Shown piece by piece: positions 1 to 7,384 of a stretch of DNA of 22,017 bases. The notes below the pieces were generated by a model. The model was given only the letters and a program-made list of their open reading frames with translations. It was not told the DNA's origin and did not search any database. The stretch comes from an uncultured Clostridia bacterium (GTDB taxonomy: Bacteria; Bacillota; Clostridia; Oscillospirales; CAG-272). The position numbers and the translations under genes are program-made. Where the stretch lies: positions 1 through 22,017 of the forward strand of contig CAJGEA010000012.1 in NCBI GenBank assembly GCA_904502015.1. Reading direction: 5' to 3'. Within the stretch, counting starts at the first letter, position 1. Each line of letters begins with the position of its first letter.

Positions 1-973
1 CGGTCAGGAAGGGATGGTCGATACCCAGGAGCTTACCGTGGCGGCAAGCGCGGCGGATGATGCGGCGAAGAACGTAGCCGCGACCCTCGTTGGAGGGGAT
101 GACGCCGTCGGCGATCATGAACATAGCCGACTTGATGTGGTCGGTGCACACGCGGATGGAGACGTCATTGGCCTTGTCGGCACCGTACTCCTTGCCGGCG
201 ATGGCGCTGACGGTGTCCAGGATCTTGCGGTTGGTGTCCACCAGGAACATGTTGTCCACGTCCTGCATCACGCAGGCCAGACGCTCCAGACCCATACCGG
301 TGTCGATGTTCTTCTGTGCCAGCTCGGTGTAGTTGCCGTTGCCGTCGTTGTTGAACTGGGAGAATACGTTGTTCCAGATCTCCATGAAGCGGTCGCAGTC
401 ACAGCCGGGCTTGCAGTCGGGCGAGCCACAGCCGCGGGCGGCACCGCGGTCAAAGTAGATCTCGGAGCAGGGACCGCAGGGACCCGAGCCGTGCTCCCAG
501 AAGTTGTCGGCCTTGCCGAGGCGCACGATGCGCTCCTCAGGCACGCCGACGACGTCGCGCCACAGGTGGAATGCCTCCTCGTCGTTCTCGTAGATGGAGG
601 GCCACAGAAGATTCTCGGGGATCTCCAGGGTGACGGTCAAAAACTCCCAAGCCCACGGAATGGCCTCGTCCTTGAAGTAGTCACCAAAGGAGAAGTTACC
701 CAGCATCTCAAAGAAGGTGCCGTGACGGGCGGTGTGTCCCACGCGCTCCAGATCAGGGGTACGGATGCACTTCTGGCAGGTGCAGACGCGGCGGCGAGGG
801 GGCTCCTCTTCACCCGTGAAAAACTTCTTCATGGGCGCCATGCCCGAGTTGATGAGCAGAAGGGAGGGGTCGTTGTGGGGAACGAGGGGGAAGGAGGGCA
901 GACGAAGATGCCCCTTGGATTCAAAATAGGCGAGATATTTCTCGCGCAGATCGTTAAGAGATGTCCACTGCAT
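1..973 (-). CDS. alaS: Alanyl-tRNA synthetase, N-terminal part (partial)
   Basis: This gene encodes the cytosolic class II enzyme that charges tRNA-Ala with alanine. Only the first 324 residues are present; the 3' part lies beyond the left edge. The start [17 protein letters not shown] and the [11 protein letters not shown] segment (about residues 42-52) are typical of bacterial AlaRS. They are followed by a motif 2 region ([18 protein letters not shown]) and a motif 3 region ([11 protein letters not shown]). A cysteine-rich insert ([16 protein letters not shown]) sits in the catalytic domain and is seen in many clostridial AlaRS. The ATG at 971-973 is preceded by AGAAAGG at a suitable distance. 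coaW lies 58 bases upstream on the same strand. A TATAAT (997-1002, minus strand) lies between them without a good -35, so separate transcription is possible but unproven. Confidence 0.96.
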   Translation of the reverse strand, partial: MQWTSLNDLREKYLAYFESKGHLRLPSFPLVPHNDPSLLLINSGMAPMKKFFTGEEEPPRRRVCTCQKCIRTPDLERVGHTARHGTFFEMLGNFSFGDYFKDEAIPWAWEFLTVTLEIPENLLWPSIYENDEEAFHLWRDVVGVPEERIVRLGKADNFWEHGSGPCGPCSEIYFDRGAARGCGSPDCKPGCDCDRFMEIWNNVFSQFNNDGNGNYTELAQKNIDTGMGLERLACVMQDVDNMFLVDTNRKILDTVSAIAGKEYGADKANDVSIRVCTDHIKSAMFMIADGVIPSNEGRGYVLRRIIRRACRHGKLLGIDHPFLT

Positions 974-1031
974 GATGTAAGCCTTTCTGTATGTGTATTA
1001 TAAATTTATTTTTATTTTTGGATCTCATTTT

Positions 1032-1913
1032 TCAGGGCTCAAAGAGCGCCGCACCGATAACCGTGCCGAACTGGGCGTTCTCGGGTATGATGAAATTCAC
1101 ACCGAAGGAGTCGCCGAGATTTTCGTACGCGCGGCGGATGGGGGCGATGTTGGTCAGGTTACCCGTCAGCACGATGTCGCGGATGCCGTGACCGCGTGCC
1201 GCGAAGATGGACATCATGGCGATGGTCTCGGCAACCATGTTGCAAAGTCCCAGTGCGATGTCCTCGCCGGTCGCCATATCCGAGAGTTTGCCGAAATTGG
1301 CGGCAGTGAGATTCGCACCGATGGGGAACTGGTCGTCCTGCTTGGAGATGTCGCGGATGGTCAGGTCGATCTTGGAAAGATCGCCGCCCATCGCCATCTG
1401 CTCAATATGCTCGATGGTGTCCACACCCAGCATCTTTTTGGTCAGACCGAGCAGCGTACCGCCGCCTACGCCCGTACCGCCGAGATACTCAACGTCGGTT
1501 TTGCCATCGGCTTGTCGCTTGGCGTGTACGATGGCCGTGCCCGTACCCATGCTCACGATGATGGCATCGTTGAGGCCCGAAAGATACAGTCCTCCAAGAC
1601 CTACACCCGAAAACTCGGGTACAGAGTGGCAATCCAGCGAGTAGATAGAGCCCGAGAGGAAGGACGAACCAACGCCCGTGGTCATCACGCGGCTCACGTC
1701 GTCGAGGGTCAGCCCGTTTTCGGATGTGAAACGCCCAAGAGCTCCGTAGATAGAGGTGATGGGATCGGTCGCTCGCACGAACAGGGGCGAGATCAGCTCG
1801 GGCGTGCCCGATGCCGTATGGCGAAAGCCCACGATCTTGGTGGTGCTTCCACCCACGTCAATGCCAATGACGACCTTGCCCGTAGCCGTATGTACGGTGG
1901 AATCAGAATTCAT
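1032..1913 (-). CDS. coaW: Type II pantothenate kinase
   Basis: This enzyme phosphorylates pantothenate, the first step of coenzyme A synthesis. The 293-residue protein has the actin-like ATPase fold signatures of type II PanK: DVGGSTTK at residues 19-26 (phosphate 1 loop), a VPEF segment whose Glu100 is the likely catalytic base, SMGTGTA at 121-127, and a glycine-rich GGTGVGGGTLLGL segment from 145. It resembles the Staphylococcus CoaW / eukaryotic PanK class rather than CoaA or CoaX. I chose the ATG at 1911-1913 because GGAAAGGA lies 11 bases ahead. The open frame extends 25 codons further upstream, but that stretch overlaps the leader and promoter. The leader contains a hairpin at 1938-1959. 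The gene is divergent from the HAD phosphatase gene and upstream of alaS. Confidence 0.93.
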   Translation of the reverse strand: MNSDSTVHTATGKVVIGIDVGGSTTKIVGFRHTASGTPELISPLFVRATDPITSIYGALGRFTSENGLTLDDVSRVMTTGVGSSFLSGSIYSLDCHSVPEFSGVGLGGLYLSGLNDAIIVSMGTGTAIVHAKRQADGKTDVEYLGGTGVGGGTLLGLTKKMLGVDTIEHIEQMAMGGDLSKIDLTIRDISKQDDQFPIGANLTAANFGKLSDMATGEDIALGLCNMVAETIAMMSIFAARGHGIRDIVLTGNLTNIAPIRRAYENLGDSFGVNFIIPENAQFGTVIGAALFEP

Positions 1914-1937
1914 GTTGGATGGTATCCTTTCCGCGAT

Positions 1938-1959
1938 CAAGCCCCGCCGAGGGGGCTTG
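1938..1959 (-). other. Hairpin in coaW 5' leader
   Basis: The arms CAAGCCCC and GGGGCTTG (8 bp) surround a 6-base loop between the predicted coaW promoter and its ribosome binding site. No T-run follows on either strand, so it is not a convincing terminator. It could affect mRNA stability or translation; that role is inference. Confidence 0.5.
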
Positions 1960-1976
1960 TCTGCACAGATAAAAAG

Positions 1977-2005
1977 ATTATAACACACTCTTGCAAAAAA
2001 ATCAA
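1977..2005 (-). promoter_or_regulatory. Sigma-A promoter of coaW
   Basis: On the minus strand, TTGATT (2000-2005) and a perfect TATAAT (1977-1982) are separated by exactly 17 bases. The predicted transcript starts near 1970, about 57 bases before the coaW ATG. Its -35 lies within the spacer of the opposing HAD promoter. Confidence 0.75.
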
Positions 2006-2019
2006 GAATATGTTATACT
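1991..2019 (+). promoter_or_regulatory. Sigma-A promoter of the HAD phosphatase gene
   Basis: TTGCAA (1991-1996) and TATACT (2014-2019) are spaced by 17 bases on the plus strand, about 70 bases ahead of the HAD gene ATG. The promoter is interleaved with the divergent coaW promoter. Confidence 0.65.
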
Positions 2020-2090
2020 ATATTATCAAATATTTTTCATTTTTCGCGCGTTTTTCCGCAAGGGAGGTGCCGCGAAGGGTAAGGAGTCTC

Positions 2091-2912
2091 ATGAATCACC
2101 AAAATCCCCCCATCGGACAGCTCGCCGATAAGAAGCTTTACGTATTCGATATGGACGGAACCATCTACCTCGGCAAGATCGTGTTTGACTTTGCCATTCG
2201 CTTCATCAAGCATCTCCGCGAGAGCGGTCGCCGTGTGCTGTTCTTTACAAATAACGCCTCCCACTCCACCGATTTCTATCTGGAAAAGCTCACCCGCCTC
2301 GGCTTTGAGCCCACCCGTGAGGAGATCATGTCCTCGGCGGACGTCACCGTGGCGTATCTCAACGCCTACCATAAGGACGAGACCGTTTACCTTGTGGGCA
2401 CGAAGCAGCTGGAGTCGCAGTTTATCTCGGGCGGCATCCACCTTGCCACGGGTAAGGAGGATGCCGTGGACGTGGTGGTCAGCAGCTTTGATACCGAGCT
2501 GACCTATGAGAAGCTGGACGATGCCTGCCGTCTCATCCGCGGCGGCGCGACCTACCTCTGCACCCACCCCGATTTTAACTGTCCCACCGATACGGGCTTT
2601 ATGCCCGACAGCGGCGCGATCGCCGCCCTCATTACCGCCTCCACCGAGGTCACACCGCGCTACCTCGGCAAGCCCTACGCCGAGGTGGTGGACATGATCG
2701 AGCGCGTCACGGGCATTGACCGCGCTGACACCTGCATCTTCGGTGACCGCCTTTATACCGACATCGCGCTCGGTGCGCGCAACGGCGTGACCTCGGTGCT
2801 GGTGCTCACGGGGGAGGGAACCTACGAGGAAGCTATGGAGCTACCCGAGGGGGATAGACCTGCGTTTGTTTTCCCGTCCTTGAAGGAAGTGGATGAGTCG
2901 ATATTCAACTGA
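2091..2912 (+). CDS. HAD-IIA family sugar-phosphatase (NagD/AraL-like)
   Basis: This is a predicted cytosolic Mg-dependent phosphatase of the haloacid dehalogenase superfamily, 273 residues, the usual length for HAD-IIA. All four motifs are visible: DMDGT with nucleophile Asp20 and acid Asp22, FFTNN at 51-55, Lys194 in GKPY, and GDRLYTD at 218-224 with the metal-binding aspartates. The cap between residues 60 and 190, with a TGFMPDSGA segment, fits the NagD/4-nitrophenylphosphatase group. Members of that group act on small phosphorylated sugars or nucleotides; the substrate cannot be read from sequence. The ATG at 2091 is preceded by AAGGAG four bases away. The open frame extends much further upstream, but only as an antisense shadow of coaW. 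The gene is followed by a bidirectional terminator. Confidence 0.92.
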   Translation: MNHQNPPIGQLADKKLYVFDMDGTIYLGKIVFDFAIRFIKHLRESGRRVLFFTNNASHSTDFYLEKLTRLGFEPTREEIMSSADVTVAYLNAYHKDETVYLVGTKQLESQFISGGIHLATGKEDAVDVVVSSFDTELTYEKLDDACRLIRGGATYLCTHPDFNCPTDTGFMPDSGAIAALITASTEVTPRYLGKPYAEVVDMIERVTGIDRADTCIFGDRLYTDIALGARNGVTSVLVLTGEGTYEEAMELPEGDRPAFVFPSLKEVDESIFN

Positions 2913-2920
2913 AACCGTAC

Positions 2921-2954
2921 AAAAACGCTGTGCCATCAAAGGCACAGCGTTTTT
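2921..2954. terminator. Bidirectional rho-independent terminator
   Basis: A 14-base perfect stem (AAAAACGCTGTGCC with its complement) encloses a 6-base loop. It has a T-run at each 3' end, depending on strand. It lies between two converging genes, 8 bases after the HAD stop and 12 bases from the GH43 stop, so it can serve both. Confidence 0.92.
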
Positions 2955-2966
2955 CCATACGTTTGG

Positions 2967-4559
2967 TCAGTTCAATTCGCGGCATTCCATCCATTCAAAA
3001 TCCGCAAAGCAGACCTCTCCCTCCGCGCATCCCGAAAGATCCTGGCAGGCCATGCCCACGAAGGTGCCCGTGTGGCCCTCGTGTCCCATAGCGAAGTAAT
3101 GCTCGTCGGCCAGATTGGAGCAGTCCAGTGCCCCACCGATGGGGGTGAAGTCCTCGCCGTCGACGGAATAGAAGAACCGCAATTCGGTACCGTCCACACA
3201 GGCGCGGAGCCATACCGATCCCTCGTTGGGGATCTCCGCAGCCCCGCCGTTCAAGGGATCGAAGAAGTCCTTGTTGTCGCGGCAGATGATCCGCACCTCC
3301 CGACCGCCGTCCTCTCTGCCGAGGATGTGTAGGTAGAAGAAATTATAGGAGTCGTACATAACGGCAAGTCCCGCCATGTGCTGGTAGTCGGCGGGGGCGA
3401 AATCCATCTTGACGGTGGTCTCGGTGTGGTGGTTTTGCAATCGACGGGCCACCAGAGTGGTCTCGTTCCAAGACGTGATGGACTCCCGTCCGTATAGTCT
3501 GAGCCACCCGCGGCGGGCGGTCAGAGAGCCCATCCGCTCGGTGAAGGGGATGCGCAGGGTCTTGTAGCGGTGCGGCAGGGTGTCCATGTCAAAGGTGTCC
3601 TTCTCGGGGGCGGGGATCACGGGAGCCTCGGGGAGGTCGGACGTATAGGTCAGAGGAGGCAGGATGCCGCCATCCTTCAAGCGAAGCCAGCCGTCCATGC
3701 TCCATGTGAGTTGGGCAATACCCGTCTCACGCCCCAAAATGCACCGCCCGTTCAAGGGGCGGCCGCAGAGAAATACGGTGTAAAGCTGGCCGTCGGGGGT
3801 GTCGACCAGACAGCCGTGTCCCGCCCGTTGCAGGGGGTAGTCGCGGTCGTGGCGGGTGGTGAGCAGAGGCTCTGGGTCGGCCTCGTAGGGCCCCGTGATG
3901 GTTTTGGATCTCGCCATTTGGATGCCGTGGCGGTAGCTTGTGCCCCCCTCGGCGACCATGAGATAGTAGTAGCCGTTCAACTTGTACAGATGGGGTGCCT
4001 CGGTCACTCGAACGTCGGTGCCCCGGAAGATGTTGACGGGTTTACCAATAAGCTTTCGCTCGGTCGGGGAATATTCCTGCAGCAGGATGCCGTCAAAGGG
4101 GTGGTTGCCGTAACGGGCGTCCCACTTCATGTTGACCAACCACTTGCGTCCGTCGTCATCGTGGAACAGGGAGGGGTCAAAGCCGCTGGCATTCAGGTAG
4201 ACGGGCTCGGACCAAGGGCCGCGGATATCGGTTGCCGTGATCAGATAGTTGTGGGTGTCCTTGTAAATGCCGTGGAAGTTCTTGACGTCGGTGTAGATGA
4301 GATAAAAGACTCCGTCGCAGAAGGACAGGCAGGGCGCCCAGATACCGCCCGAATTGGGGTTGCCCCGCATATCCAGCTGGGATACACGGGTCAGCGGGGA
4401 GGGAAGCTCCTCCCAATTCACCAAATCACGGGAATGATACAACTGGACACCGGGAAACCATTGAAATGTGGAGGTCGCAATATAGTAATCCTCCCCGACA
4501 CGGCAGATGGAGGGATCGGGATTCATCCCGTGCAGAATGGGATTTTGAGCGGTAGGCAT
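2967..4559 (-). CDS. Glycoside hydrolase family 43 beta-xylosidase
   Basis: This is a predicted exo-acting beta-1,4-xylosidase (possibly also alpha-L-arabinofuranosidase) releasing xylose from xylo-oligosaccharides. The 530-residue protein has no signal peptide, so it is probably cytosolic and acts on imported oligosaccharides. The GH43 five-bladed propeller spans about residues 5-310. Its triad is visible: Asp15 in NPDPS (general base), Asp128 in GFDPS (pKa modulator) and Glu187 in VTEAPH (general acid). The spacing is the same as in the well-studied Selenomonas xylosidase. The C-terminal part (about 320-530) matches the concanavalin-like beta-sandwich of XynB-type enzymes (DSYNFFYLHI, VWLRACVDG, DEHYFAMGHEGHTGTFVGMACQD). 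A perfect AAGGAGG lies ahead of the ATG, and a consensus promoter lies at 4589-4617. The gene stands alone, with no transporter or regulator beside it. Confidence 0.95.
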   Translation of the reverse strand: MPTAQNPILHGMNPDPSICRVGEDYYIATSTFQWFPGVQLYHSRDLVNWEELPSPLTRVSQLDMRGNPNSGGIWAPCLSFCDGVFYLIYTDVKNFHGIYKDTHNYLITATDIRGPWSEPVYLNASGFDPSLFHDDDGRKWLVNMKWDARYGNHPFDGILLQEYSPTERKLIGKPVNIFRGTDVRVTEAPHLYKLNGYYYLMVAEGGTSYRHGIQMARSKTITGPYEADPEPLLTTRHDRDYPLQRAGHGCLVDTPDGQLYTVFLCGRPLNGRCILGRETGIAQLTWSMDGWLRLKDGGILPPLTYTSDLPEAPVIPAPEKDTFDMDTLPHRYKTLRIPFTERMGSLTARRGWLRLYGRESITSWNETTLVARRLQNHHTETTVKMDFAPADYQHMAGLAVMYDSYNFFYLHILGREDGGREVRIICRDNKDFFDPLNGGAAEIPNEGSVWLRACVDGTELRFFYSVDGEDFTPIGGALDCSNLADEHYFAMGHEGHTGTFVGMACQDLSGCAEGEVCFADFEWMECRELN

Positions 4560-4588
4560 AGCATCCTCCTTAAGTTTTCAGTACCGCT

Positions 4589-4617
4589 ATTATAGCACAC
4601 GGAGAATTTTTTGTCAA
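4589..4617 (-). promoter_or_regulatory. Consensus sigma-A promoter of the GH43 gene
   Basis: On the minus strand, a perfect TTGACA (4612-4617) and a perfect TATAAT (4589-4594) are separated by 17 bases. The predicted leader is short (about 20 bases) and contains the AAGGAGG site. No catabolite-control operator was recognised. Confidence 0.9.
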
Positions 4618-4632
4618 CCGCTTCGATTGCGC

Positions 4633-4661
4633 TTGATTTATGGGCGATCGTGTGGTATAAT
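4633..4661 (+). promoter_or_regulatory. Sigma-A promoter in front of the rqcH-start copy
   Basis: TTGATT (4633-4638) is 17 bases before TATAAT (4656-4661), which carries an extended TGG immediately upstream. It faces away from the GH43 promoter, 15 bases from its -35. It drives the fused membrane-protein gene and may once have been the rqcH promoter (inference from the 41-base duplication). Confidence 0.8.
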
Positions 4662-4694
4662 GAGCATACTGAAACGAGAAATTGGAGATATATC

Positions 4695-4735
4695 ATGGCA
4701 TTTGACGCAGGTATGCTCGCGTGTATGCTCCACGA
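4695..4735 (+). repeat. 41-base exact direct repeat of the rqcH start (copy 1)
   Basis: Bases 4695-4735 are identical to 5544-5584, the first 41 bases of rqcH, and the match ends at the next base on each side. The offset is 849 bases. This looks like an insertion or duplication that separated a promoter from rqcH. Confidence 0.97.
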
Positions 4736-5207
4736 ACGGGGTGGTTTGATGGAGTTGCGTTTCGCCTTGTCCATCATTTTCTTTGTGATTGGTGCGTTGT
4801 TGCTTGCACTGACCGCTTGGTTGACCACGGCGGCTGTCATATTTGCTTTCTGTCCCAAGAAAACAGCGAAAATAGGAGCCGTCCTCGAGAGCGTCGAATA
4901 TAAAAAGAACGTGACTGTAAGAACAGATAGACGCAGACATAGATCTCGCTTCTACAAGCATGCCAGCCGTGGACGATATGTTTACACCGTGGCCGGGAAA
5001 AGGCACGTGCTCCGCAGCGAATTTCATTGGGGATCAACGCCCCGTCAAGTGCCGAAATTCGTTTCCGTGGTCTACGTCAAGCGATGCCCCCGCATGGCGT
5101 ATATCGCTTCGGATATCTTCTGTTTGCACGGCGTATATGCCGCGATATCGGGAGTTTTTGGAATATTGGCATTGAATTTGGCGGTTATGCTGCTCGTGAG
5201 CAGATAA
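4695..5207 (+). CDS. Small membrane protein fused to a copy of the RqcH N-terminus (DUF3592-like)
   Basis: The first 13 codons, plus two bases of the next, are an exact copy of the rqcH start (MAFDAGMLACMLH). They are fused in frame to an unrelated membrane protein, giving 170 residues. The membrane part begins near a second ATG at 4749 (MELRFALSII). It has a hydrophobic segment of about 30 residues, a basic soluble domain (KKNVTVRTDRRRHRSRFYKHASRGRYVYTVAGKRH...), and a C-terminal hydrophobic helix (AAISGVFGILALNLAVMLLVS). Two helices flanking a small beta-rich domain with VLES, YVYTVAGK and VVYVKRCP resemble DUF3592 proteins, whose function is unknown. The 4695 start has TTGGAG eight bases ahead and a good promoter; the start at 4749 has only a weak GGGGTGG. 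I favour 4695, but either is possible. Confidence 0.7.
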   Translation: MAFDAGMLACMLHERGGLMELRFALSIIFFVIGALLLALTAWLTTAAVIFAFCPKKTAKIGAVLESVEYKKNVTVRTDRRRHRSRFYKHASRGRYVYTVAGKRHVLRSEFHWGSTPRQVPKFVSVVYVKRCPRMAYIASDIFCLHGVYAAISGVFGILALNLAVMLLVSR

Positions 5208-5264
5208 TGTAATGATTCAACGGTATTCAAATTAGGATTTGTTGGGGTGTTTCAATAACCTCGT

Positions 5265-5314
5265 CGTAGGGGCGCACTGTGTGCGCCCGCGGGCGCACAC
5301 AGTGCGCCCCTACG
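5265..5314. repeat. Perfect 50-base palindrome
   Basis: The sequence reads identically on both strands over 50 bases. It starts CGTAGGGGCGCACTGTG and is centred on CCCGCGGG. It can form a 20-plus bp hairpin or cruciform. The right arm (GCGGGCGCACACAGTG...) recurs at 7446-7469. No T-run follows, so it is a repeat rather than a classical terminator. Confidence 0.95.
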
Positions 5315-5364
5315 TCCTTAAACCAAAGAATATCTATATCCGACAAGGAATATTGCTGTTTTGC

Positions 5365-5422
5365 CTGTAGGGGCGCCCCTGCGTGGGCGCCCGTGGGAGG
5401 CCACATAGGGCCTCCCCTACAG
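5365..5422. repeat. Branched hairpin repeat bounded by CTGTAGGGG / CCCCTACAG
   Basis: The outer arms CTGTAGGGG (5365-5373) and CCCCTACAG (5414-5422) enclose two smaller stem-loops, one GGGCG-type and one GGAGGCC/GGGCCTCC. It belongs to the same GTAGGGG-family of hairpins as 5265-5314. Confidence 0.8.
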
Positions 5423-5480
5423 CGGATAAATTAACATCCCGATAAACCCCAATTTGACGTGTAGCTGAATAGGTACGCTA

Positions 5481-5510
5481 AAATGTTCTTCGCGAGAACA
5501 TTTCTATAAT
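5481..5510 (+). promoter_or_regulatory. Dyad and TATAAT upstream of rqcH
   Basis: A perfect 9-base dyad (AAATGTTCT, 5-base spacer, AGAACATTT; 5481-5503) directly precedes TATAAT (5505-5510), 34 bases before the rqcH ATG. No good -35 is found at the right spacing. This may be a weak or activator-dependent promoter with the dyad as an operator in the -35 area, or just a hairpin. Confidence 0.4.
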
Positions 5511-5543
5511 CTAAATTTGCTTTGATGAAAAGAGGAATTATAT

Positions 5544-5584
5544 ATGGCATTTGACGCAGGTATGCTCGCGTGTATGCTCCACGA
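5544..5584 (+). repeat. 41-base exact direct repeat (copy 2, native rqcH start)
   Basis: This copy is the genuine rqcH 5' end, since it continues into the NFACT-N domain. Identity with 4695-4735 is complete over 41 bases and breaks at 5585. Confidence 0.97.
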
Positions 5585-7322
5585 GATCCGCACGGTTGCG
5601 CTGGGCGGACGGGTGGAGAAGGTCATGCAGCCCGAGCGGGACGAAATTATATTGCAGCTTCGCTCCACCGAGGGCGGCAAGCGGCTGCTGATCAATGCGG
5701 GCTCGTCCCCCCGCATCGGCTTTACCGAGCTTTCGCGGGAGAATCCTGCCCAAGCCCCCATGCTCTGTATGCTGCTCCGCAAGCACCTCACGGGTGCGCG
5801 GCTGGCATCGGTGGGGCAGGAGGGCTTTGAGCGCGTGGTCACGCTGGGCTTTGACACGAGGGACGAGATGGGCTTTGCCTGCACGCGCTACCTCATCGTG
5901 GAGATCATGGGCAAGTACAGCAACCTTATTTTTGCCGATGACAACAAGAAGATCATCACCGCCCTCAAGACGGTGGACTTCACCACCAGCTCCCGCCGTC
6001 AGGTCTTGCCAGGCATGCGCTACGAGCTGCCACCCGCGCAGGATAAGGACAACCCCCTGACCGTCACCGAGGCGCGCTTTGCCGAGTTGTACGCCGCCGA
6101 GCTGCCCGACCGCCCGCTGGATAAATTCATCACGAGCCGCTTCTTGGGCATCTCCTCGGTCGTGGCGCGTGAGATGGTCTATCTCGCCACCCGCCATACC
6201 GACACCCCCGCCGCCTACGCCACCCCCGACGTGCTGTGGCGCGGATTTCGCGCGGTGATTGACCGCATTTTGGAAGGGAATTACGCCCCCACCATGGTCT
6301 ACGATGGCACGGCCGTTGGCCAAAACGCCGTGGAGTACGCCTTCTGCCCCCTGACGCACTATCAGGCACCGCTGGAGACCCGTCCCTTTGCCTCCCCCGC
6401 GCAAATGCTGGACGCCTTCTTTGTCACCCGCGACCGCGAGAATCGCATCCACCAGCGCGCCGCCGACGTTCTGCGTCTGTTGACCCAAGCCGAGAGCCGC
6501 ATCAAGAAGAAGCTGGATCTCCAGCGCGCCGAGCTGATCGACTGCGAGCAGGCCGACCGCTACAAAAAGTACGGCGATATGATCACGGCGAGCATCTGGC
6601 AGCTCACCCGCGGCATGAAGCAGGCCGAGCTGACCGACTACGAGGCGTGGGACGACGCGCGGGGCGAGTACGGCACCTGCGTCATTGAGCTGGACGAGCG
6701 GCTGACCCCCTCGGCCAATGCCCAGAAATACTACAAGAAATACGCCAAGGCGCGCAATGCCAAGGTGGAGTTGGCGCGGCAGATCGAGCTGGGTGAAGCC
6801 GAGCTCGCCTACGTCTACACCGTGTTTGATGCCCTCACCCGTGCCGAGACCGCCGCAGACCTTGCCGAGATCCGCGACGAGCTCTACCGCTCGGGCTACG
6901 CCTCCCGCATGAAGGGCTACGCCGCGCCCCGCAAGCAACCCGCGCCCACGGTGGCGAAATTCCGCACCACGGGCGGATATCTCGTTCTCTGCGGCAAGAA
7001 CAACGTGCAGAACGAGCATATCACCCACAAGCTCGCCGACCGCAATGACTACTGGTTCCATGCCAAGGGAGTTCCGGGCTCGCACGTCGTGCTGGTCACC
7101 GAGGGCAAAGAACCCGACGTGCAGGACTTTACCGATGCCGCCACCATCGCCGCGCAGTATTCCAAGGCGGCGGGGGGGGCGCAGGTGCCCGTGGATTATT
7201 TGCTTGTGCGCCACGTCCGCAAGGTGCCTGGCGCGAAGCCGGGCTTCGTCACCTACCACACCAACTGGACGGCGTACGTCACTCCCGATGCCGACGCCGT
7301 CGCCGCCATGCGGATCAAATAA
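5544..7322 (+). CDS. rqcH: RqcH / NFACT family ribosome quality control protein
   Basis: This is the bacterial Rqc2/NEMF homologue, also annotated as a fibronectin-binding protein FbpA. It binds stalled 50S subunits carrying peptidyl-tRNA and recruits tRNA-Ala to add C-terminal alanine tails for degradation. The 592-residue protein has the NFACT-N domain from MAFDAGMLACMLHEI, two helix-hairpin-helix-like and coiled segments (about 190-450), and a C-terminal NFACT-R domain with GKNNVQNEHIT, DYWFHAKGVPGSHVVL and RKVPGAKPGFVTYH. The Asp-Arg pair required in Bacillus RqcH aligns with Glu96-Arg97 here, a conservative change. The ATG has GAGG nine bases upstream. Its first 41 bases are duplicated 849 bases upstream. 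A terminator follows at 7333. Confidence 0.95.
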   Translation: MAFDAGMLACMLHEIRTVALGGRVEKVMQPERDEIILQLRSTEGGKRLLINAGSSPRIGFTELSRENPAQAPMLCMLLRKHLTGARLASVGQEGFERVVTLGFDTRDEMGFACTRYLIVEIMGKYSNLIFADDNKKIITALKTVDFTTSSRRQVLPGMRYELPPAQDKDNPLTVTEARFAELYAAELPDRPLDKFITSRFLGISSVVAREMVYLATRHTDTPAAYATPDVLWRGFRAVIDRILEGNYAPTMVYDGTAVGQNAVEYAFCPLTHYQAPLETRPFASPAQMLDAFFVTRDRENRIHQRAADVLRLLTQAESRIKKKLDLQRAELIDCEQADRYKKYGDMITASIWQLTRGMKQAELTDYEAWDDARGEYGTCVIELDERLTPSANAQKYYKKYAKARNAKVELARQIELGEAELAYVYTVFDALTRAETAADLAEIRDELYRSGYASRMKGYAAPRKQPAPTVAKFRTTGGYLVLCGKNNVQNEHITHKLADRNDYWFHAKGVPGSHVVLVTEGKEPDVQDFTDAATIAAQYSKAAGGAQVPVDYLLVRHVRKVPGAKPGFVTYHTNWTAYVTPDADAVAAMRIK

Positions 7323-7332
7323 CGTCTCTCTT

Positions 7333-7363
7333 GCCCGCCCCGACTCGTCGGGGCGGGCTTCCT
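7333..7363 (+). terminator. Rho-independent terminator of rqcH
   Basis: An 11-bp perfect GC-rich stem (GCCCGCCCCGA / TCGGGGCGGGC) with loop CTCG lies 10 bases after the rqcH stop. It is followed by TTCCTTTGT, a moderate T-rich tail. Confidence 0.8.
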
Positions 7364-7384
7364 TTGTGTCGACAAATTTCCCTA

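Larger units (their letters stand above)
5213..5476. repeat. Intergenic repeat element with degenerate inverted ends
   Basis: This gene-free stretch before rqcH is filled by a repeat element. Its right end (5441-5476) matches the right end of the element at 19706-19741 with two mismatches in 36 bases. The reverse complement of that end resembles the left end (ATTCAA...TTCAAATTAGGATTTGTTGGGG), giving imperfect terminal inverted repeats. Inside are two strong hairpins (5265-5314 and 5365-5422). No coding capacity was seen. It is MITE-like or REP-like, but no matching transposase lies in the window. Confidence 0.7.

Noticed and set aside
14..1003. Plus-strand open frame of 329 codons over alaS
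   Set aside because: Antisense of a clear AlaRS reading frame, with no start signal.
1938..1959. GC hairpin between coaW and its promoter considered as an attenuator or riboswitch
   Set aside because: There is no T-run, no alternative pairing that I could see, and no known riboswitch core. Listed only as a leader hairpin.
2967..4559. GH43 gene considered as part of a xylan utilisation cluster
   Set aside because: No transporter, isomerase, kinase or regulator of xylose metabolism lies beside it. The flanking genes are housekeeping genes with separate promoters and terminators.
5481..5503. Dyad considered as a LexA/SOS box
   Set aside because: Clostridial LexA boxes read GAAC-N4-GTTC. Here the half-sites are in the opposite order (GTTC...GAAC).
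4695..5584. 41-base direct repeats considered as the target-site duplication of an insertion sequence
   Set aside because: Known IS duplications are much shorter, and no transposase or terminal inverted repeats adjoin the 41-base copies. Retained only as an unexplained insertion or duplication.
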